A DNA stretch of 64,000 nucleotides from DASZGI01 sp035938995 (GCF_035938995.1 NZ_DASZGI010000147.1:23431-87430); one strand, 5' to 3'; positions 17,087-26,450 are shown, counted from the stretch's first letter. The notes: generated from the letters alone by a model not told the origin. Numbers and translations: made by a program.

Positions 17087-19465
17087 CTACGGCAGGGTCC
17101 ATTTCTGATTCGATCCGCCGTTGCAGGTCCAGATTTCGAGCTGGGTGCCGTCGGTCGTGGAGAAGGCGGGGTCGTCAAGGCACTTGCCGCTTTGGGCGCT
17201 GACCAGGGCGCCGTTGGACGCCGTCCACTGCTGGTTGGCGCCGCCGTTGCAGGTCCATAGCTCGACCAGGGTGCCGTTCGCGGTGCCTTGGCCGGTCACG
17301 TCCATGCACTTTCCGTTGATCTGAAGCGTTCCGTTGTTCAGCGTCCAGGTTTGCCCGGCGCTGCTGTTACAGGTCCACAGATCCACTTTGCCACCGTTCG
17401 TGCTCGAATTCTGATAGTCGTCGACGCACTTGCCGGTGATTCCGGAGGTGATGGGACCGCTGGTCGTGCCGCCACCGGAGCCGGGGACGATCGAGAGGTT
17501 GTCGAACTGGTCGGTCTGGTAGCCCACGACGCCGATGCCGACCTGGCCGCTCTGATACGAGGCATCGGTGACGGAGCCGACCGGCCTGCCGTCGATCTCG
17601 CCGCTGATCGTCGAGCCCTGCAGGCTGAACGCGAGGGTGTGCCAGCTGTTCGTGCCCAGCGCGGTCGTCGTGCCGCTGGCGAGGGTGGTCAGGGTGCCGG
17701 AGGTGGTGCTCTTGACGATCGACCAGGCGCCGGTGTTCGAGACGCGGAACAGATACGCGTTCTGATGCGACTGCGGGCGCGACTGGGAGTTGGCCCGCCC
17801 GTACAGCTCCACCGTGCCGGCCTGCTCGAGGTTCACATCGGAGCTGACCGTGTAGTTGGACCAGCTTGTGTCGCCGAGCAGCGCGAACGCGTCGGAGTCG
17901 CCCTGCCACTCGACCGGCTTGACCGGGGCCAGTTGCTGGACGCATTGTCCTGCTCGGCCGGCGCAGGGTTCGACCTCGTACGCACCCTGCATGTCGGACA
18001 GGTAGGCGGCCTCTGTGCCGGTGGCGTCCTGATCGAAGCCGTCGGTGTAAGGCAGCGCGAGTGTCCTGCTGGCCGGGGAGGTCGCAGTGCCCTTGCCCTG
18101 GCCGGTGGTGGTTGTGACGGTGTACACGTAGCCGGGTTGCAGGGTCAGCGTGTAGGTGCCGCCGCTTGGGGTGACGTCCTGCGCGTGGACGAAGTCCGTG
18201 GCCGCGTTCGGCGAGTTCACGTTCGTAGACCAGATGTGGACCGCGCCGGTGGACAGGCCGCCGCGCACACTGAAGGTCACCGTCTGCGCGGCGGTGGCGG
18301 TGGTCGTCTCAAGGATCGTCGAGTAATCCGTGCCGTTCGGCGACTTGAGGCTGACGTAGCTTCCGTTGGTGCGGTTGCCGCCAAGGTATCCGGAAGCGGA
18401 GTTGATGAATGTCCAGCCGGGTGCGGTGAACTGGGTGACCTGCGCGGTCGCCCACAGGCTGGTGCCCGCGCTGTACCAGCCGGACCACGGCTGGCTCGCG
18501 GTCATCAGGCCGACCGTGTTGTATGGCAGGTTCGGGTAGATCGCGGCGATCAACGGCCAGTTGATATACGCGGTCATCTGCGCGTCGAGGTAGCCGCGGG
18601 TGATCGAGCGGATCAGCGCCGGAGCGCCGGAATCCTGGTCCTGCGACCCGTTCTCGCTCGCCCACAGCGGCTTTCCGAGCCCTTCGGCGGTCGAAGAGCC
18701 GGTGCAGCTGGTCGCGCTGCCGCCGTCGCCGCCGCACGGGTAGTGCACGCCGAAGATGGAGACTGCCGAGTTGAACGACGGGTCGGTCGCCGCGTCGTCG
18801 GCGGCGACCCAGGGGGTGCTGTCGTCCGCGACGATCTGCACGCTCGAGTTGCCGTTGGAGTTGAGGGCGGAGCGCAGTTGCTCGTACCAGGGCTTGTTGT
18901 AGCCACGCTCGTTCCAGCCGCCGAGGTAGCTGACCGGTACGCCGTCGGCCTTCGCGCAACCGAGCCAGGAGTTCAGGTAGTTGATGGTGCTGGTCGTCCA
19001 GAAGGTGCTGCCGACCCAGCCGGGCGCGGCCCACGCCAGACCGTAGAACTTGATGTTCGGGTTGCGCGCCTTGGCCTGCTGCATGAGCCAGAACTCGTAG
19101 CCGACCGAGCAGTCGACGGTGCCCTGGGTGTGCTCGATGGAGGGTTCGGCGCCGTCGGTGGAGTTCGCGTCGCCGCCGATCTCCACCTTCAGGATCTGCA
19201 GATCCGCGCCGTATCCGGGCTTGAACAGATAATCAAGGATCTGTGACTGTTGGGCCGCGGGGTAGTCGCGCAGCAGCCGCGAGTTCCCTCCGCCGCCGCT
19301 GATCGCGCCGATGCCGTCGAAGGTGCGCCCGCCCTGGGTTCCGTCGATGGTGATGGCGGTACTCACGGCGGGGGCGGGCTGCGCGCCCCACGATGCGGTC
19401 GCCGCGCCCGCCGTCGCCAGTGCCGAGGCGAGCACGATCACCGCCGTTCTGCTCCGAATATGCAC
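17087..19465 (-). CDS. Secreted GH59-like beta-galactosidase/galactocerebrosidase with ricin-type lectin
   Basis: 792 aa. A signal peptide ends near ATASWGA. Residues about 36-640 follow the galactocerebrosidase layout: FDGIGAISGGGGNSRLLRDY, ILKVEIGGDANSTDGAEPS, LAWAAPGWVG, SYLGGWNERGYN (Glu186, likely acid/base) and KPLWASENGSQD (Glu271, likely nucleophile). A lectin/laminin-G-like region ends near residue 655. Residues 665-792 are a beta-trefoil lectin with GKCVDDYQNSS, GKCMDVTGQGT and GKCLDDPAFST and their QTW/QQW/QKW ends. GH59 enzymes release beta-linked galactose. Secretion plus lectin suggests attack on polysaccharide or glycolipid outside the cell. The next gene upstream is a decayed relative of its lectin. 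Confidence 0.88.
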   Translation of the reverse strand: MHIRSRTAVIVLASALATAGAATASWGAQPAPAVSTAITIDGTQGGRTFDGIGAISGGGGNSRLLRDYPAAQQSQILDYLFKPGYGADLQILKVEIGGDANSTDGAEPSIEHTQGTVDCSVGYEFWLMQQAKARNPNIKFYGLAWAAPGWVGSTFWTTSTINYLNSWLGCAKADGVPVSYLGGWNERGYNKPWYEQLRSALNSNGNSSVQIVADDSTPWVAADDAATDPSFNSAVSIFGVHYPCGGDGGSATSCTGSSTAEGLGKPLWASENGSQDQDSGAPALIRSITRGYLDAQMTAYINWPLIAAIYPNLPYNTVGLMTASQPWSGWYSAGTSLWATAQVTQFTAPGWTFINSASGYLGGNRTNGSYVSLKSPNGTDYSTILETTTATAAQTVTFSVRGGLSTGAVHIWSTNVNSPNAATDFVHAQDVTPSGGTYTLTLQPGYVYTVTTTTGQGKGTATSPASRTLALPYTDGFDQDATGTEAAYLSDMQGAYEVEPCAGRAGQCVQQLAPVKPVEWQGDSDAFALLGDTSWSNYTVSSDVNLEQAGTVELYGRANSQSRPQSHQNAYLFRVSNTGAWSIVKSTTSGTLTTLASGTTTALGTNSWHTLAFSLQGSTISGEIDGRPVGSVTDASYQSGQVGIGVVGYQTDQFDNLSIVPGSGGGTTSGPITSGITGKCVDDYQNSSTNGGKVDLWTCNSSAGQTWTLNNGTLQINGKCMDVTGQGTANGTLVELWTCNGGANQQWTASNGALVSAQSGKCLDDPAFSTTDGTQLEIWTCNGGSNQKWTLP

Positions 19466-19574
19466 GGATAAGTCTCCTTGTAGGTGAGGAGGGGGTCTCC
19501 TCTAGGCGAGGAGGGGAACGGCCGGGCCCCTTGGCGGGCATGGGCTCCGGCCGGGTCAGGGCCGAGATCGGTGG

Positions 19575-19902
19575 CTAGGGCACGGTCCGCCCCGGGTTCG
19601 CGCCACCGTTCCCGGTCCGGATCTCCAGCTGGTTGCCAGAAGCAGTGGAGAAGGGTCGTCGAGACAGAGCCCTGATTGAGCGCTGACCGGCTCGCCGTTC
19701 GCGGACCGCATCCAGCGCTGGTTTTCGCCGGCATTGCACGACCACGACTCGATCTTCATGCCGGGGGCGGTGTTCTGACCGGTCACGTCGAGGCACGCGC
19801 CGCCGACGTGCCCGGCGGCGAGGCGTCGGCGACGGCCGATCATGCGGTTCCAGCCGCGGTGAGCGCGGCGAGGGCCGCGTCGATGACGAGCGCTTTTCTC
19901 AC
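19575..19902 (-). pseudogene. Decayed secreted ricin-type lectin (frameshifted)
   Basis: A GTG at 19902 with a clear GGAGGA site opens a signal-like MRKALVIDAALAALTAAGTA and then hits TGA. After a frame change, ACLDVTGQNTAPGMKIESW, SCNAGENQRWMRSANG and SGLCLDDP continue a ricin lectin. A second frame change gives FSTASGNQLEIRTGNGGANP and the stop at 19575. The pieces line up with the lectin end of the neighbouring GH59 protein (GKCLDDPAFSTTDGTQLEIW). At least two frameshifts are needed, so no functional product is expected unless the sequence has errors. Confidence 0.75.
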
Positions 19903-20573
19903 GGTTCCTCCACGAGGGCCTCGAAGGCCACGAGTGCGCGGGGAGATCGCTGCGCTGTGCCGGTCTCAAGTGTTCGGAAATTGCAAGTTTCTGAGAGTGT
20001 TTGTTGAATCATGGGCGTGATAACGTTGTCGCATCGCTCAAGAAAGCACGCGGGGTGCGCCGCGTCAACCAGGCGGCGGCGCGGAAATCCCGACCTCTCC
20101 CTTGGGCCGGCATCGATACTGGCACCCGTGACCGATCCGTTACCCGACGGGCGCTTGACGGCAGCGGTGGTCTAGTCCATTTTGAATCTCGGTGCCGAAC
20201 ACTGTGGTCAGAGGCTGGCGCACACCCACGTCACAGCGTCGATCTCCCACCCCACCGTTCGGCACGGTTACCCAATAGGCGAAGAGGCGTCGGCGCACGC
20301 CCCATCCCGGCCCTGGCGTTCAGGGGGCGGGGAGCGTGTCAGGCCGAGCCGCATCAGCGGTCACGGGTCGCGCCGGTGTGGCGTGATTTCGTGCCGCGAC
20401 GTTCCGCCTGATCTGCCCTCTGCAAGCACGTTCCCCCCTTCAGCGCCCTCGGGCCGGGGCAGGCGAGGTCACGCCGTGCCCGGAACCCCGCGGGGCGGCA
20501 TCGTCCTGACCTGTCGGCGCCTCAACGCAAACGCGGACAACTGACGGAGCAAGAGGGGCGAAAGGACCTGCGA
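19903..20573. other. Long non-coding stretch upstream of chitinase
   Basis: About 670 bases have no credible gene; the open frames here lack family resemblance and ribosome binding sites. The one recognisable element is the DasR-type sequence at 20168. The chitinase ribosome binding site (AAAGGACC) closes the region. The rest may be promoter sequence or decayed DNA continuing from the lectin pseudogene. Confidence 0.5.
20168..20179 (+). promoter_or_regulatory. DasR-responsive-element-like site upstream of chitinase
   Basis: TGGTCTAGTCCA differs by one base from the palindrome TGGTCTAGACCA at the core of dre sites and of the conserved repeats in Streptomyces chitinase promoters. It lies about 395 bases before the chitinase ATG, far for a simple operator unless the transcript has a long leader. 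Confidence 0.5.
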
Positions 20574-22370
20574 ATGCTCAGGCAGAGATCCCGCAGCGCC
20601 GCGTTCGGCGCGCTGACCGGTGTTGCAGCGGGCGCGGTGGTCGCGGCGACCGTGCTGGTGTCGGGGGCGGCGCAGGCGTCGCCCGCGGCGAAGGCGGCGG
20701 TGTCGTCCGGCGGCATTTCGGTGGCCTACTACGACCAGTGGTCGATCTACCAGAACGCCTTCTACCTCAAGGACCTGGTCTCCTCCGGGGAGATCAACCA
20801 CATCAGCTACCTCGTCTACGACTTCGAGAACATCAACCCGACCAGCTTCCAGTGCTTCGAGGCGGAGCACGGGGTCGACCAGGACCCGGCCGGCGAGACC
20901 GACCCCAACGCCGGGGACGGCGCCGGGGACGTGGACGCCGACTACGGCACGCCGTTCTCCGCGGCCAACGCGGTCAACGGCACGGCGGACGTCTCCGGCC
21001 AGCTGGCCGGCAACTTCCACCAGCTGCAAGAGCTCAAGGCGGCCTATCCGAACCTGAAGATCCTGCTGTCGCTCGGCGGATGGACCTACTCGAAGTACTT
21101 CTCCGACGCGGCCGCCTCGGCGACTTCGAGGACGAACTTCGTCTCCTCGTGCGTCAACATGTTCCTCAAGGGCAACCTGCCGCCAGACGCCGACTACGGG
21201 GTCACCCCGGCGGCCGGCGCGATCGCGGGCCTGTTCGACGGCTTCGACATCGACTGGGAGTACCCCGGCTCGTCCGGCGGGCACGTCGGCAACCACACCT
21301 CCCCCGCCGACACCGCGAACTACACGGCGCTGCTGGCCGAGTTCCGCAGCGAACTCAACACGCTGCAGCAGAGCACCGGGCACACCTACTACCTGAGCGC
21401 GGCGCTGCCGTCCGGCGAGGACAAGATCGGCCTGGTGCAGACCAACCAGATCGCCCAGTACCTCACCTTCGGCGACCTGATGAGCTACGACATGCACGTG
21501 GCCTGGAACCCGACCGGCCCGTCCAACGGACCGACCAACTTCCAGAACCCGATCTTCACCGACCCCGGCGACCCGTCGTCCGCGGTCGCGCCCGGCAGCG
21601 AGAAATACTCGATCTCGAACGCGGTCGACGACTGGGTCAACGGCTCCCCCGCCTACAACATCCCGGGCGGGTTCCCCGCGAGCAAGCTGACGATGGGAAT
21701 CCCGTTCTACTACCGGGGCTGGACGGGCGTGGCGAACGCCGGTGTCAACGGCCTGTTCCAACCGGCGTCCGGGGCGGCGACCGGGGCGGCGGATTCCGGC
21801 AACGTCCCCGGCATCCACATGTACAAGGAACTCGCCGGGGTGGTCGACAATCCGGCCGACACCTTCTACGACCCGGTCGCCGAAGCAGCCTACTTCTATG
21901 ACGGCAGCAACTGGTGGACCGGAGAGTCCGCGCAGTCCATCCAGGCCGACATCGACTACATGCACTGCCAAGGCATGGGCGGGGTCATGATGTTCAGCCT
22001 GTACGACCTCGATCCGTCGAACCCGGTGCTGTTCAACGACGTCGCCAACAGCCTCGGTACCGCGCCGAGCTCGTGCACGACGCCCAGCCCGAGCGCGAGC
22101 CCGACGACGAGCCCCACCTCTTCGCCGTCGACCTCGCCGAGCCCGAGCACGTCGCCTTCGCAGAGCCCGTCGACCAGCCCCAGTCCCAGCCCCAGCTCGA
22201 CCGGCGGCGGGACCTGCTCCCCGGCGTGGAACGCGAACACGTCCTACGTCCCGGGCGACCTCGTCTCGTACAACGGCGTGAACTACACCTCCGAATGGTG
22301 GTCGACCGGCGTGACTCCGGGGTCGGCGATCGCCTGGAACATCTGGAAGTCGGACGGTGCATGCACCTGA
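20574..22370 (+). CDS. Secreted GH18 chitinase with C-terminal CBM5/12
   Basis: 598 aa. A signal peptide ends near AAQASPA. The GH18 barrel (about 45-490) has ILLSLGGWTYSKYFSD and the catalytic FDGFDIDWEYPG, with Glu229 the proton donor. The tail YDLDPSNPVLFND closes the barrel. A Ser/Pro/Thr-rich linker (about 500-545) leads to a chitin-binding CBM5/12 (CSPAWNANTSYVPGDLVSYN, then AWNIWKSDG). It hydrolyses chitin outside the cell. The gene is monocistronic, with a terminator-like hairpin after it. The linker and CBM closely resemble those of the next chitinase. Confidence 0.95.
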   Translation: MLRQRSRSAAFGALTGVAAGAVVAATVLVSGAAQASPAAKAAVSSGGISVAYYDQWSIYQNAFYLKDLVSSGEINHISYLVYDFENINPTSFQCFEAEHGVDQDPAGETDPNAGDGAGDVDADYGTPFSAANAVNGTADVSGQLAGNFHQLQELKAAYPNLKILLSLGGWTYSKYFSDAAASATSRTNFVSSCVNMFLKGNLPPDADYGVTPAAGAIAGLFDGFDIDWEYPGSSGGHVGNHTSPADTANYTALLAEFRSELNTLQQSTGHTYYLSAALPSGEDKIGLVQTNQIAQYLTFGDLMSYDMHVAWNPTGPSNGPTNFQNPIFTDPGDPSSAVAPGSEKYSISNAVDDWVNGSPAYNIPGGFPASKLTMGIPFYYRGWTGVANAGVNGLFQPASGAATGAADSGNVPGIHMYKELAGVVDNPADTFYDPVAEAAYFYDGSNWWTGESAQSIQADIDYMHCQGMGGVMMFSLYDLDPSNPVLFNDVANSLGTAPSSCTTPSPSASPTTSPTSSPSTSPSPSTSPSQSPSTSPSPSPSSTGGGTCSPAWNANTSYVPGDLVSYNGVNYTSEWWSTGVTPGSAIAWNIWKSDGACT

Positions 22371-22385
22371 CGACCAGCTGACTCC

Positions 22386-22428
22386 CGCGCGCCGCAGACG
22401 CCTCAACCTCGGGCGTCCGCGGCGCGCG
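22386..22428 (+). terminator. Hairpin after first chitinase
   Basis: The stem CGCGCGCCGC/GCGGCGCGCG extends across one mismatch into GACGCC/GGCGTC, 16 bases after the stop at 22370. Confidence 0.65.
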
Positions 22429-22537
22429 GTCACCATCGTCAGCCGCCGCTGAACCCCGCTAGCGGACGGACCGTGTCCACCCCCACCACTCGTCGCCGGC
22501 ATAGCCGACCGACGAACCATTGAGAGAAGAAAAACCG

Positions 22538-23770
22538 ATGAAAGTACTGTCTATGCGCGGCAGAGCGCGCTGGATAGCCGCCGGATCCGCAGCGCTCGTC
22601 GCCACCGGCGGCATGGTGCTCACCACGGTCGTCGCGGCAGCGCCCGCGAACGCCGCCGTGATACAGGTCGCGCCGTACGTGGACATGTCCAACAACCAGG
22701 AGCCGATGCTCAACTCCGCGGCGACGCAGGCCGGCCTGCACAACTACACGGCCGCGTTCGTCATCGGCTCGGGCTGCACCCCGATCTGGGGCGACACGCT
22801 GCCGGTGACCAACGACCCGACGATGGACCAGGAGATCGCCACCGCCCGCTCGGACGGCGCGACCCCGATCGTGTCCTTCGGCGGCTCCGGCGGCAGCGAG
22901 CTGGCGCTGACCTGTACCACGGCCTCCAGCCTCCAGGCCGCGTACCAGTCGGTGATCAGCCACTTCGGGGTCAACCACATCGACTTCGACATCGAAGGCG
23001 CGACGCTCGACTACACGAGCAACAACAACGTGCGCTTCCAGGCGATCAACGGCCTCGAGGCAGCCAACCCCGGCCTGGTGGTGTCGGCGACGCTGCCGGT
23101 GCTGCCGACCGGTCTGGCCTCGGACGGCGTGGCGTTCCTGAACCTGGCCAAGCAGGACGGCACCCGCATCGACCTGATCAACGTCATGGCGATGGACTAC
23201 GGGTCCTCCTTCACCGGCGACATGGGCCAGGAAGCGATCCAGGCCGCGCAGAGCACGCTGAGCCAGGCGCGCGCGGACTGGCCGGGTGACAGCTACGCCA
23301 ACATCGGGGTCACCCCGATGATCGGGCAGAACGACAACTCCGCCGAGGTGTTCAGCGAAGCCAACGCCCAAACCCTGGTCAGCTGGGCCAGCAGCAACGG
23401 CATCGGCCGGCTGGCCTTCTGGTCGGTCGACCGCGACCAGCCCTGCGGCGGGTCGGCCAACGGCCTGCCCTCCTGCTCCGAGATCGGCCAGTCGCCGCTG
23501 GACTTCACCAAGATCTTCCTCGGCGGAGGCGGCAACGGCCCGGGCCCGTCGCCGAGCACCAGCCCGTCGCACTCCCCCTCCCCGTCGCCGTCGCCGACCG
23601 GTGGCACCGGCGGAAGCTGCTACCCGGCGTGGAGCGTGAACACGTCCTACGTCCCGGGTAACAACGTCTCGTACAACGGCGAGAACTACACCTCGCTCTA
23701 CTGGTCCACCGGCGTGACTCCGGGCTCTGCGATCGCCTGGAACATCTGGAAGCCGGTCGGCTCCTGCTGA
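22538..23770 (+). CDS. Secreted GH18 chitinase (compact type) with C-terminal CBM5/12
   Basis: 410 aa from the ATG at 22538, preceded by GAGAGAAG. A signal peptide ends at PANA. The catalytic domain (about 42-330) belongs to the short GH18 group: IVSFGGSGGSELAL and NHIDFDIEGATLD, with Glu153 the likely proton donor, then LINVMAMDYG. A Pro/Ser linker leads to a CBM5/12 (CYPAWSVNTSYVPGNNVSYN, then AWNIWKPVG) nearly identical to that of the preceding chitinase. The enzyme would act alongside it on chitin, probably with a different mode. A hairpin separates the two genes. Confidence 0.95.
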   Translation: MKVLSMRGRARWIAAGSAALVATGGMVLTTVVAAAPANAAVIQVAPYVDMSNNQEPMLNSAATQAGLHNYTAAFVIGSGCTPIWGDTLPVTNDPTMDQEIATARSDGATPIVSFGGSGGSELALTCTTASSLQAAYQSVISHFGVNHIDFDIEGATLDYTSNNNVRFQAINGLEAANPGLVVSATLPVLPTGLASDGVAFLNLAKQDGTRIDLINVMAMDYGSSFTGDMGQEAIQAAQSTLSQARADWPGDSYANIGVTPMIGQNDNSAEVFSEANAQTLVSWASSNGIGRLAFWSVDRDQPCGGSANGLPSCSEIGQSPLDFTKIFLGGGGNGPGPSPSTSPSHSPSPSPSPTGGTGGSCYPAWSVNTSYVPGNNVSYNGENYTSLYWSTGVTPGSAIAWNIWKPVGSC

Positions 23771-23800
23771 CGACCGACTCGGATGAGTACCGCCGCATAA

Positions 23801-23859
23801 GCACTGCCGGATAAGCAGTGCGGGGTGGGTCGCCGTCCTCCTCCACGGCGGCCCACCCC
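23801..23859 (+). terminator. Two hairpins after second chitinase
   Basis: GCACTGC (23801-23807) pairs with GCAGTGC (23815-23821). Next to it GGGGTGGG-T-CGCCGT (23822-23836) pairs with ACGGCG-G-CCCACCCC (23845-23859), followed by TTCT. The second is a good intrinsic terminator candidate. Confidence 0.65.
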
Positions 23860-23963
23860 TTCTCGCCTCTCAAAAGGGTCCGTATCTCAGAAGGCGCCCC
23901 ACCGGTATGGCGGCTAGCCTGAAGCAGCTACCCGACGAGCGGTGTCCTGGCGGAAGGGTGCGG

Positions 23964-24611
23964 GTGAGCATGGTTGAGGCGGCGCCGAGGTACCGGCGGG
24001 TTCGGTCCCGGCTGCCGGCGGCCCAGCGCCGACGGCAGATCATGGCGGCGACCTGCGAGCTGATCGCCGAACGCGGCTTCTGGGGCCTGTCCATGCAGGA
24101 CGTCGCAGACCAGTGCGGGCTGACCGTCCCCGGTCTGCTGCACTACGTCGGCTCCAAGGCCGGGCTGCTCGTCGCCGTGCTCGAGCACCGCGACGTCGAG
24201 GACGCCCAGTCGCTGCGCGCAGAGCTCGGCGTCGGCGAGGACGAGGTGCCGGACGAGTGGTCGGCCGGCGGCCCGAAGGACGTCGACCTGCGACAGCTGT
24301 GCGCCGCGACGATGCGCCGCAACGCTCAGCAGCCTGAGATCGTGCGGCTGTTCGCCGTGTTGGAGGCCGAGTCGCTGAGCCCCAGCCATCCGGCGCACGA
24401 CTACTTCGCGGCGCGCCAGGCGCGAGTGGTCTCGTCGTTCTCCGCGCTCGCCACGGAGCTGACCGACCGTCCGGAGGTCCTCGCCCGGCAGATCGTGGCG
24501 ATGATGGACGGCCTGCAGGTGCAATGGCTGCGCGCTCCGGAGACCATGGATCTCGTCGAGGCGTGGGAGGCGGCCGCCGAAATGCTCTTCGGCCCGCGGC
24601 AGACAGCGTGA
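23964..24611 (+). CDS. TetR-family transcriptional regulator
   Basis: About 215 aa from the GTG at 23964, six bases after GGAAGGG; an ATG at 23970 is also possible. The N-terminal helix-turn-helix reads RRRQIMAATCELIAERGFWG, LSMQDVADQCGLTVPGLLHY, VGSKAGLLVAVLEHRD. The C-terminal ligand domain is of the kind found next to sugar-hydrolase genes, with MMDGLQVQWLRAPETMDL. It lies between the chitinases and the lectin-GH5 gene, and a palindrome sits 97 bases past its stop, so repression of the GH5 gene is a likely role. The ligand is unknown. Confidence 0.9.
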   Translation: MSMVEAAPRYRRVRSRLPAAQRRRQIMAATCELIAERGFWGLSMQDVADQCGLTVPGLLHYVGSKAGLLVAVLEHRDVEDAQSLRAELGVGEDEVPDEWSAGGPKDVDLRQLCAATMRRNAQQPEIVRLFAVLEAESLSPSHPAHDYFAARQARVVSSFSALATELTDRPEVLARQIVAMMDGLQVQWLRAPETMDLVEAWEAAAEMLFGPRQTA

Positions 24612-24707
24612 CGGGCTCGTTCTCGACGCGCCGTCAGGGCTCCGGGAACTCGGACTGATCAGACCTCTTGTCGGCTGATCCGACGTCGGGTACTTTGCGA
24701 ACTCAGG

Positions 24708-24733
24708 CACTACCTAGTACCTAGTAGGTAGTG
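24708..24733. promoter_or_regulatory. Palindromic operator candidate before GH5 gene
   Basis: CACTACCTA and TAGGTAGTG form perfect 9-base arms around an 8-base centre that repeats the CCTAG motif. The size suits a TetR dimer. It lies 90 bases before the GH5 start and 97 after the TetR stop. Confidence 0.6.
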
Positions 24734-24822
24734 ACAAGCAGATGCCCGGCCCCGACATCGGCGACTCGGCTGGCCGTGGGAGAAAGCTCATTCCCTCTCC
24801 TCACGCAGAGACGAGACCGACG

Positions 24823-26403
24823 ATGCACCGCAACGCCCCGGGACAGACCCCTCATCAGCATCCTGACCGCCACCGTCGCCGCAGCTGGCGCGCGGCGACC
24901 GCGGTCGCGGCAGCCGCGGCCCTGACCATAGCCACGGCGTGGGCGGTCGTCGGCACGGCGTCGGCGGCGACGAACGTCCCCGGCACGATCGTCGGCCAGC
25001 AGAGCGGCCGATGTGTCGACGCGCAGAGCGCCGGCACCGCGAACGGCACGGTCGTCCAGATCTACGACTGCAACGGCACCGTCGCGCAGCAGTGGCAGGT
25101 GCGTTCGGACGGGTCCATCCTCAACCCCAACTCCGGCCGGTGCGTCGACGTGCAAGGCGCCGGCACGGCGAACGGCACCCGCGTGCAGCTCTATGACTGC
25201 AACGGCACCGGCGCGCAGCGGTGGACGATCAATCCCAACGGCGACATCACCAATCCCAACTCGGGCAAGTGCCTCGACGCGAACGGCAGCGCGAACAGCT
25301 CCTACCTGCAGATCTGGGACTGCGACGAGACCGCCAACCAGCACTGGACGGTCAACGGCGGCACCGGCCCGACCGGCAGCCCCAGCGGCCCCGGCGGCGG
25401 CTTCTGGTCGCAGGTCCACGCCGGCTGGAACCTGGGCAACTCCTTCGACGCGACCTGCGGCGAGACCTGCTGGGGCAACCCGGCGACGACGAAGCCGATG
25501 ATCGACCTGATCGCGACCAAGTTCAATTACCTGCGCATCCCGGTGACCTGGTACGACCACATGACCAGCGGGGCGCCGAACTACACGGTCGACCCCGCCT
25601 TCTTCGCCCGGCTCAAGCAGGTCGTGGACTGGGCCATCAGCGACAACATGTTCGTGGACATCAACGTCCACCACGACGGCGGCGGCGACAGCTGGCTGAT
25701 TCCGAGCTACGAGGCCATGGGCACGACCGAGCCGGAGTTCATCGCGCTGTGGACGCAGATCGCGAACTACTTCAACGGCGAAGGGAACCACCTGCTGTTC
25801 GAGGCGATGAACGAGCCCCAGGACGCCAACGGCGGCAACCGCTACGGCGGCGGCACCTCGGACAACTGGGGACCGATCAACACCCTGAATCAGGACTTCG
25901 TCAACGTCGTACGCGGGGCCGGCGGCAACGACGCCACCCGCTGGCTGATCGTGACGCCGTACGGCGCGAACGCGCAGACCGGCGCGGACAACCTCACGGT
26001 GCCCGCAGGCGCGAACATCGCGGTGTCGCTGCACACGTACAACCCGTGGGCCTTCTGCTCCACCACTGCCCCGGACTACCTGACCTGGGACGGCTCGATG
26101 AACTACCTGCCCGACGGCGACATCGACAACGCCAACCGGCTGTTCACCAGCCGCGGCATCCAGGTGATCTGGACGGAGTACGGCGCCACCGTCAAGCCGT
26201 ACAACGGCGGCGACAACTCGGGCGAGGTCGCCAACTTCGAGTCGCACATCACCTCGTACGCCGCGCAGTACGGACAGAAGACCGTGGTGTGGGACAACGG
26301 CTACACCGGCGTCGGCGACGACCAGTTCGGCCTGATGAACCGCAACGCGGTGCAGTGGCAGCGGCCGAACATCGTCGACGCGATCCAGGCCGCGGCCGGC
26401 TGA
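24823..26403 (+). CDS. Secreted GH5 endoglucanase with N-terminal ricin-type lectin
   Basis: 526 aa from the ATG at 24823. A basic N-terminus (HRRRSWRAATAVAAAAALTI) and cleavage near ASA form the signal peptide. Residues about 52-178 are a beta-trefoil lectin (GRCVDAQSAGT, GRCVDVQGAGT and GKCLDANGSAN, with QQW/QRW/QHW ends). Residues 190-526 are GH5: HAGWNLGNSFDATCG, FNYLRIPVTWYDH, LLFEAMNEPQD (Glu331, acid/base) and VIWTEYGATV (Glu452, nucleophile). The likely substrate is cellulose or another beta-1,4-glucan. A lectin before the GH5 domain is an uncommon order. The probable operator at 24708 points to TetR control. Confidence 0.93.
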   Translation: MHRNAPGQTPHQHPDRHRRRSWRAATAVAAAAALTIATAWAVVGTASAATNVPGTIVGQQSGRCVDAQSAGTANGTVVQIYDCNGTVAQQWQVRSDGSILNPNSGRCVDVQGAGTANGTRVQLYDCNGTGAQRWTINPNGDITNPNSGKCLDANGSANSSYLQIWDCDETANQHWTVNGGTGPTGSPSGPGGGFWSQVHAGWNLGNSFDATCGETCWGNPATTKPMIDLIATKFNYLRIPVTWYDHMTSGAPNYTVDPAFFARLKQVVDWAISDNMFVDINVHHDGGGDSWLIPSYEAMGTTEPEFIALWTQIANYFNGEGNHLLFEAMNEPQDANGGNRYGGGTSDNWGPINTLNQDFVNVVRGAGGNDATRWLIVTPYGANAQTGADNLTVPAGANIAVSLHTYNPWAFCSTTAPDYLTWDGSMNYLPDGDIDNANRLFTSRGIQVIWTEYGATVKPYNGGDNSGEVANFESHITSYAAQYGQKTVVWDNGYTGVGDDQFGLMNRNAVQWQRPNIVDAIQAAAG

Positions 26404-26421
26404 CACGCCGGCCACTCGCAA

Positions 26422-26450
26422 CCAGGGCGCGCGAACTCGGCGCGCCCTGG
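26422..26450. terminator. Bidirectional terminator between GH5 and GH36 genes
   Basis: Perfect 11-base arms, CCAGGGCGCGC (26422-26432) and GCGCGCCCTGG (26440-26450), between two convergent genes. Confidence 0.7.

Noticed and set aside
17288..19246. Plus-strand open frame of about 650 codons opposite the GH59 gene
   Set aside because: GH59 catalytic motifs and lectin repeats on the minus strand are decisive; the plus frame is a shadow.
7357..20143. GACCGATCCGTTAC occurs at 7357-7370 and at 20130-20143
   Set aside because: A 14-base match between two non-coding sites is expected by chance in a G+C-rich 64-kb window, and neither copy is palindromic or near a matching gene type.
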